Positions 57,096 to 64,000 of a DNA stretch of 64,000 bases are shown in pieces. This stretch comes from Hofstenia miamia (Eukaryota > Xenacoelomorpha > Acoela). The position numbers were made by a program, and so were the translations under genes. Within the stretch, counting starts at the first letter, position 1; each line of letters begins with the position of its first letter. The notes under the pieces are model-generated. The model saw only the letters and a program-made list of their open reading frames with translations. It searched no databases and had not been told where the DNA came from. The stretch covers positions 1,369,671-1,433,670 of the forward strand of contig SCFE01000118.1 of NCBI GenBank assembly GCA_004352715.1, given 5' to 3'.

Positions 57096-60000
57096 GTAGC
57101 AAATGTCAAGCAAAGGTTGATAACTCCAACGCAAGCGGTTACTTATGCATCGAGGATGCTTTGTTAGTGTCGAGTTAATTTGGCGCTCCATAATTTTATG
57201 ATATAAATTGTATGGTAATTCTATAATCCCAAGGAATATGTTTCTCAATAATTTTTTACAAACATTCTTATGAGCAATTTTATAGTCTAATTTATATACA
57301 AACAACGTTGGCAAAAACGTTTTAAACGTTTAAAACAATGTTTTTTTACGCTTAGACAGGTCAACTTCAAGGTACTACAATTTTACTGAAAATGTATATA
57401 GTAGCAAACATTGAATTTGGTTAAACGCATCAACATTTTTTTTCGTTGCATGCACATAAACAAATGCAGATTTAACGGTTTTGCGGTATAAAATAGGTTA
57501 TAAAAGTAAGAAGGAAGTACTCAAAGATTATTTTCCCAATTTTCTATAAAGTACTAAATAAATTTGAAAAAAAATCATTGAAAAAACATTGCAAAAAACA
57601 GTTGTTTTAAACAGGTCGTGATTAAAACACGCCAACCCTGTATACAAATACTCCAAAACTATAAAACCAAGCACAGAAATTAACTCCAGTTGATCCAGCC
57701 ATAATATATTGACTTTAATTTGTTTGTAGTGCATGCATGTAATAAGCTAAAAAAATTTCTGTTAAGTTGTATGTTACCCCCTTTTGTATGATTGGAAATC
57801 GAGCATGCTGCCTTGAGAGCTCCACAATAAATTGATTTAAACTCCTAGATTTTGGTATTTAACCATTACATTGAAATAATTATATCTTAACAATGTTTAC
57901 TTAATACGGTTCACCATCAACGCTGCAGCAGCAACATGAGGAAATAATTCTGACATTGGGTAAAAGTAATCAAATATCAGCTGCTGTCATCGATAAATAG
58001 CGTCGATTTATCGATTTCATACAGTTTTCGGACAATAATCATCAACAAAAGTGGATTGGCACAGCATATTCTGAAAAGAGGCGTTGTTGTCATCACACTA
58101 TTCACATCGCATCGACTTGATGATACGTCGCGAAGATGTATCTGTTATCCCATTGTGAAAATATTAGTAATCGTGTGGCAAGAAAATATTATATATGCAT
58201 GTACATAAATCTGTTAAAAAAAAGTCAACAAAATACGAGGTGGTATTCGAAGATTTGTAGGATCCACAGAGATTGGGACATTTCTTCAACATGATTGCAC
58301 TCCATATAACTTTTGTAGTAAACTAGACGCACCTTAATAAATCCACTTTCACGACTAAGACTGTCAAACATTCAGACAGTACGGTATGTTTTTCATACGA
58401 GTAGGTTTGATATTTTTTCGCAAATGTCCTCGNNNNNNNNNNNNNNNNNNNNNCATATAACTTTTGTAGTAAACTAGACGCACCTTAATAAATCCACTTT
58501 CACGACTAAGACTGTCAAACATTCAGACAGTACGGTATGTTTTTCATACGAGTAGGTTTGATATTTTTTCGCAAATGTCCTCGAATCAAAAACAGCATGC
58601 TTGGCAATACAGGAGCAAAAGGTATTGCAATTTATTTGTCAACAGCAGTGTACAATTTTTTTAGTTTGACGAGGTTCATAAATAATAGTTAGATGAGCAA
58701 AGCTTCTCCAAAACATCCCTAATTGTAAAACAACTATTATCATTGAAATGTCTCTCATAAAAAAATAGGAAATAATCTGAAACCTGCAGCAAAGCAATAA
58801 ACAATGAAACTTGTACATTTTTAGCAGAAATTTAGAAATCGGCCACAGCGTAGGGCCATAAATTTAAATGTGTTATTGCAATAGAAAGCAAAATGGTGTT
58901 TCTACAAAGATGGATTTTTTGTACTTTATTAAGAGGAAAAGCCGAGATTAGTTTAAAGAAGAACTCACATCCAAGCCAAATTTATTTTAAGGGCTCTTCA
59001 TATTTACACCAGAAACTTTAACTAGTTGTTTCAAACGAAAAACAAACATTTGATTTCAATCAAACTCAGCAATATCCCTATTCAAAATATCACATTCTAG
59101 ACAAATCGTCATGCAAACACATCATAATCATGCAAAAACACATAAAAATAACGGCTCTAAAATACTGTTTTGTGTAACGCCAAGCCAAAGTGGAATAGAG
59201 TATCTTCCGATTTATACAAAAAATTGTTTGTGGTGGCTTAAATAATACCTGAAAAAGATGAATTTATTGGAGCAACATATGATGAGGGACACTTTCAAAG
59301 ATACAGAAATGCAATTTATCAAAATTCTATGCTTTTGAACACTATAAATAGACAGTGTTTTGGATGATGATATCTCTTTAGCAGCATTATTTAAATGTAA
59401 TACAAACATTATGGAGGATTTGGCACTCAAAGGAAATCGAATTGAGTTGCAAAAACTGATGGATTGGAGTAATTCTTGTACATCCATAACGCAAAAACAC
59501 AAGCTTAATTCATCGTTACGACACAAAAAGTCGTTGAGTAATAATTGTAGAAGTTTCGGCTCGAATCAGGGGAAGATAGAATCGTGTCGGACGCTGAAAT
59601 CAAGTCAATGAAGGCATTCACCAGAGCTTCGGAGCTAGAACCGGGAGCAAGAGCTAGTGAACAGAGCATTTTCTTTGGAGCCGGAGCCACATCAGGACAG
59701 CATTTAGAATGCAGGCAGAGCAGGAGCCAGATGTCTATATAAACACCGACCACCATACAATTTTTGAAAAGTTATTTTAATTAGTTGATTTTCGTATCAC
59801 ATAGAGATTTAGTGCTACAGAATGTCCATAAAAATTCGTGAAAACATAAAAATTTTTAAATGTAAAAAATAAATAAGTTTGCAAAAATTGGCAAGTATTC
59901 GTATTTGTGATTATATTGTAGAACAGATCGTAATGAGCCAGAGCCAGTGGTATCCAATAGCTCCTGCACCGGATCTGGCGCTACATTTTATAGAAATGTG

Positions 60001-60550
60001 CTCCGGGGCGGAAATAGATCAGCTTCATATGTGAGCACAGAAAGTGGATATAATTTTAATTTCTTGGTCTAAGGCTTAAGCTGCTCTACGTTCTCAGGTT
60101 CACTCCTATTTTTTTGAATTCATCTAAATTTCGATGTCAGTGTAAAAATTCATAAATACAATATAAATTTTCCTAAATATTGTTAAGATTCCAACATGTT
60201 AAATCTGATATCTATTAGACAGATTGTAATCAAACGCACGATTCCCATATAAAGTGTTTCGCAACTGTTCGCAAGACATTAAGCAAAAAAATATACAAAA
60301 ATAACTATAAAAAACACTAGACGTTAAATAATTGTCGGAAAACAGCAATAAGATAGAATGTTTAGATATAATAAAATAGAACTAAATTTAAATGCAATTT
60401 GTGGTAAATCTTAGTATACTTTTAGTTTAAATGAAACTATAAAATTTAATATGAACTAGTCGTAGCAACATATAGAAGCATCTAAAATCTTAAGCACATT
60501 AGGCATAGCATTAAATAATGCTAATTTATAAAATATAAAAGCCTTGAAAA
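57096..60550. other. No recognisable gene
   Basis: It contains the gap duplication at 58303-58583. The region 59630-60010 is rich in GAGCC/GGAGCAAGAG words and includes CAGTGGTATCC, faintly hAT-like. The plus-strand frame 59360-59611 has no family resemblance. Confidence 0.4.
58303..58583. repeat. 130-bp duplication across a 21-n gap
   Basis: 58303-58432 and 58454-58583 are the same sequence either side of n 58433-58453. Confidence 0.95.
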
Positions 60551-60554
60551 AGCT

Positions 60555-61290
60555 ATGCAGAGATTTATAATCAAGTCTGCTGATGATTTAACTTCAATCA
60601 TTCACTTAGACAAATCTCAAGCTATCCGCACTGATGCTACACGTATAACTGAGTTCTGTCGCGTAAACGGGTTAATGCTTAACACCCTCAAATCTGAACA
60701 AATGATTGTTTCAAGAAGCTTTGTAACTACCAGTTATACTTTGCCAGATAATATTCCACTTTCTAGTTCTGTAAAAATTCTTGGTGTAACAATTGACAGT
60801 AAAGTTAACTGGAGTGAGCACGTCAACAACATTGTAGGAAAAGCTTCATCTCGACTCATAATCCTTCGTAGACTCAAGAACGTTTGCAAGCCTGCTGATC
60901 TTCAATCTTTATTCCGTGCGTGTATTTTGTCAATATTTGATTACTGCGCTACTTTATTTGTAGGAATGTCAAAAAAGTGTTCAAGAATGATCCAAGTTCT
61001 CATCAACCGAGCGCAGCGAATTATTGGATGTGGGAGTAATATAGTCTACATTAAAAGGAGGTTGAAACTGGCCCTGGCTCTGTTCAAAAAGATCGAAAAA
61101 GACTTACAATCTTCACTATCTCTTACCTCGGAAGTTAGAGCGTTGTGGCAAGTACAGAGAAGGACTGAACAAGCTTTCATTAACTAAGAAACAGTTCTTT
61201 CCCTATATGATTAATTTTGTTAATTCACTGTAATGTACTCGTAAGTTAATCCAATAATAAACGTTTTACTACTACTACTACTACTATACA
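60555..61290 (+). mobile_element. 5'-truncated LINE with open C-terminus and (ACT)n tail
   Basis: An uninterrupted 210-codon frame reads KSADDLTSIIHLDKSQ (RT catalytic box; Ser replaces the usual Tyr/Phe), FCRVNGLMLNTLKSEQMIVS, VKILGVTIDSKVNWSEHVNN and LFRACILSIFDYCATLFVGM, ending at 61187. AATAAACG at 61256 and the tail TTTTACTACTACTACTACTA (61265-61288) mark the true 3' end. Intact codons and tail suggest a comparatively young insertion of a jockey/CR1-like family. Confidence 0.85.
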
Positions 61291-61547
61291 CATTTATCAG
61301 ATACATACATTCTATACATAGTCGAACACACCAACACGCTAAATCTATATCAAAAATTGAGAAAGAAAAAATCCACAAAATATGGGGGAACTCGTGCTAA
61401 CACCACTTTCGATCAAACTGGGCATCGAAAATATAATCTAATGAATGCATTTTCGGTGAAAGTAGATATATTATCTGAAATAGCATAAAAAATTTGGTTT
61501 ATAATCAAATGTCAAATAATAAAAAAGGCCTAATCTGGTAGTGAATC

Positions 61548-61838
61548 CAAGGTTTTCTAGTACTTGGAATATTATGAACTTGAACTCAATCAAAAATGCA
61601 TTCAAAACGACTATAAAATTTGAATTATTTTAATTTTAGTATTTTTATAAATAGCAAATATTTATTTTTGTTTTACAAAACTCGGAACTATCATAAAATA
61701 TATTGTATTTTAATTTAAGAAAATAGGAATCATAAAACACTTGATCAATCTCAGAATTGTCTTCGAAAAAATGCTTGAACTCAACTTGAAATACAAAAAC
61801 TTGAATTTGGAACATGTAACTCAAACTTGAAAAGCCTG
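61548..61838. mobile_element. Old inverted copy of the hAT-type MITE at 62191-62546
   Basis: CAAGGTTTTCTAGTACTTGG at its left matches the reverse of the right end of the 62191 element. CAAACTTGAAAAGCCTG at its right matches the reverse of that element's left end. It is about 291 bp, diverged, and target duplications are no longer visible. Confidence 0.65.
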
Positions 61839-62089
61839 ATTTATACTCAATCACATAAATTGTACTTTGTTTCATTCTTGCAAACATGAAATTTTCCAAA
61901 TGTATCTCAAATTTGCAAAAATTATTATTTAATGTACACTTCTCACATATAAAAAATACTGCAAGTGTTCATTTTGAGAGAGATTTGAGTAGTATAGACT
62001 ATAGATGGAGTGAAGCCCGTGTCAATGGGACACCCATGGCTATTTGCCATGTGGAAATGAAGCGATTTTATTGGACGCCATTTAGCAAC

Positions 62090-62640
62090 AAAATATTTTT
62101 GACAAAACTAAATTGAGCAAATTAATTTTTTGACAAAATTTTTATTTTTGATTTCTAGGATTTAGGCAAAGTGATATAATTGAAGGTGATCAGGGTTTTC
62201 GAGTCGAGTTTGAGTTACTCAGGCCGAGTTCGAGTTTTTACGTTTCGAGTTCTAGTTCAAGTAATTTTTTAAATGAAATTCTGAGTTCAATTGAGTTTTT
62301 TTCTAACCCTGAGTTTTTTAGGGTAAAAAACATTTATTTTACAATAATTCTAAGATTAAAAAAAGTTTTTATGATTGGTAAGAAAATTGATATTTAAAGA
62401 AATTTAATTTTTACGCTATTTTCGAGTGGATTTTCGAGCGAGTTCGAGTGTGAGTTTTGATGATTTCTCCTCCGAGTTTTTCCGATCAAGTTTTGCAAGC
62501 TTATTCGAGTTCGAGTTCTTAACATTCCAAGTACTCGAAAACCCTGAAGGTGATAAATGTTTTTGATAAAACTAAATTGAGCAAATTAATTCTTTGACAA
62601 AGTTTTTAATTGTTAGGCAAACTGACATATTTACTTCTGT
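62090..62640. repeat. ~70-bp direct repeat flanking the hAT MITE
   Basis: CAAAACTAAATTGAGCAAAT (about 62103) recurs as TAAAACTAAATTGAGCAAAT (about 62569). Both continue TAATT(T/C)TTTGACAAA and a later TTAGGCAAAxTGA. This is an old tandem duplication into which the MITE inserted. Confidence 0.75.
62191..62546. mobile_element. hAT-type MITE with perfect 8-bp target duplication
   Basis: The termini CAGGGTTTTCGAGT and ACTCGAAAACCCTG are perfect inverted repeats. AAGGTGAT is duplicated exactly at 62183-62190 and 62547-62554, the 8-bp duplication diagnostic of hAT. The 356-bp interior is built of GAGTTCGAGTTT-like words. No coding region. Confidence 0.93.
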
Positions 62641-63144
62641 TAATATACATGTTCATTGTAGCAACACCCTTGATTATGCAACACCATGGTTAAGGAAAAC
62701 AATTCATAGATCCAAAACCCAAATATTTCAGACAAAATATGATGTATTATTTGCATTAGAGTGTGTTTCCAAGTGCGTTAATATTGATCAAAACAAATAT
62801 GCAAGAGGTGGAAAACAGCAATTTCTTTAGCAATTGTGTATAAATTGTAAAAGCATACATTACCACAATGGCTTTGAGTGATGAAGTTCAGCATTGTACA
62901 ATCTTCAAGTTTCCATCTTCATTCTAAAATATGACGGCACTTCCACATTCACCCAGGAGGTGGCCGCCAGAAATGCGTTAAGCCATTTATTTAATGTGGC
63001 TGGCTTTCCCCAGGAGGCCTATTGTTACCACAGACGTAAACCATGAGCAATGAAAACGATAATAACAATTCCAAAATAAAATATCTAGTGACATTTGATA
63101 ACACCCAAGTACTAAATAATTTGTAAAAATGTAAACTCAGTTAG
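62641..63144. other. No recognisable gene
   Basis: The 78-codon frame 62594-62830 is not recognised. Confidence 0.4.
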
Positions 63145-63445
63145 TGAAAAGAGATATAACGTCAATGTATATGGCAAAATAAACTATTAATATATAAAAT
63201 CATTTTAAAACACAAGCGTGTTTGGTGAAAATAGAAATATTACATCAATGTATATGGGCGAGTAAACCATTAACACACAAAAATCATTTTAAAACAAAAG
63301 CGTGTACGATGGAAAGAGAAATATTGCATCAATGTATATAGGCAAATAAAATAAACCATTAACATATAAAAATCCCTTTAAAACAAAAGTGTGTTTCATG
63401 AAAAGAGAAATATTACAACATTGTATATAACGGCGAAAATAAAAT
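63145..63445. repeat. ~85-bp minisatellite, 3.5 diverged copies
   Basis: Units begin GAAAAGAGATAT (63145), GAAAATAGAAAT (63226), GGAAAGAGAAAT (63311) and GAAAAGAGAAAT (63400), with periods of 81, 85 and 89. Each carries TCAATGTATAT, a TAAACCATTAA-like block and TTTTAAAACAAAAGCGTGT. Confidence 0.9.
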
Positions 63446-64000
63446 ATGGAAAAACCTTATTATAATGTCACGTTGAATTGTTTATTAGAGTAATAGTAAG
63501 CACTTATATCTCAGTTTTCATGTAACGTCCCTTTATCACTATTTCATGCGAGTTATACTTATTGGAGTTTGAAATTAATCTTTAAAAATTACAATGTGTA
63601 GAAGAACTGAAATGTTTTTTCAATGTTTGTCCTATATTACTAATATTTAACTAGATGTATTTTAAAAAATTTCCAATTAAGCAAATTTCAAACATTTATG
63701 CCTCTTGTGAGATTATTTTTACGGTCATAAGATAATGCATCGACAACCTTCTTTAATTCAAATTTGATTGACTGACATTCATTCCTTTGTTCTAATTACT
63801 TGAATTGCTTTTGAAATTTTCGCTTTTGCTTTAACTATAGTAAGCAATTATCTTTATTAATGTTTCTTTATTATAATTATACATGTATATAATTCTTTGT
63901 AATAATATTTCGCATTCGGAAATTTGCTAGCATTTATCTGTAATCACTCATATTACATTGACGTAGTGATTAGCCATTTTCACATTAAATCTGTTTGTTA
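63446..64000. other. No recognisable gene
   Basis: AT-rich sequence to the window end. Nothing supported. Confidence 0.45.

Noticed and set aside
59630-60010. Possible hAT MITE in the GAGCC-rich segment
   Set aside because: No matching termini or 8-bp duplication could be found.
1-64000. tRNA, rRNA, CRISPR array, bacterial operon or phage
   Set aside because: No such structure was recognised by eye. Gene structure and mobile elements are those of an animal nuclear genome. A tRNAscan run would be decisive for tRNAs.

Overview
This is an AT-rich eukaryotic nuclear window, almost certainly from an invertebrate animal. It carries split genes with GT-AG introns, assembly gaps, and dense debris of metazoan transposon families: hAT, piggyBac, Tc1/mariner, THAP/P-like, Ty3/Gypsy-like, and several non-LTR retrotransposon clades. 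I cannot name the species. No tRNA, rRNA, CRISPR or bacterial-type operon was seen.

Two host genes are supported. (1) A kynurenine aminotransferase (KYAT3-like) gene lies on the minus strand from 41084 to 19647. Its ten coding exons join in phase to a 448-residue class-I PLP aminotransferase. Eight exons sit at 36.4-41.1 kb and the last two at 21.3 and 19.7 kb, behind a 14,959-bp intron. Two other introns are only 40 and 42 bp. (2) A UFM1-specific protease (UFSP1-like, peptidase C78) gene lies on the minus strand at 53469-54811 in two exons. It has the catalytic Cys but Asn where the family has the catalytic Asp. Its second exon is disturbed by an assembly gap with duplicated flanks.

Layout: 0-19 kb holds a hAT transposase relic, a TTAA-flanked MITE, a LINE tail, a 2.6-kb terminal-inverted-repeat element lodged between (TA)n tracts that carries a decayed gene of unknown function, a mariner relic, a jockey/CR1-like LINE (minus) and a piggyBac-like element. 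19.6-41.1 kb is the KYAT3-like gene. Its giant intron holds an 800-bp TIR element, THAP-domain relics in inverted arrangement, a Gypsy-like pol relic, an R2/R4-type LINE fragment abutting (AAT)n, duplicated LINE ends, a mariner fragment, a hAT terminus, (TA)n-associated MITEs and a Tc1 relic. 41-53 kb holds a second R2/R4-type fragment, LINE pieces, an L1/Tx1-like LINE, a mariner-type MITE and a second piggyBac relic. 53-64 kb holds the UFSP gene, LINE fragments, a recent-looking LINE tail ending in (ACT)n, two copies of a hAT-type MITE (one with a perfect 8-bp target duplication) and an 85-bp minisatellite.

The strongest candidate for something undescribed is the element at 7423-10048. An assembly caveat runs through the window: at least nine gaps or single n characters are flanked by near-identical direct duplications, so many 'tandem duplications' here are probably unmerged haplotype or contig ends.
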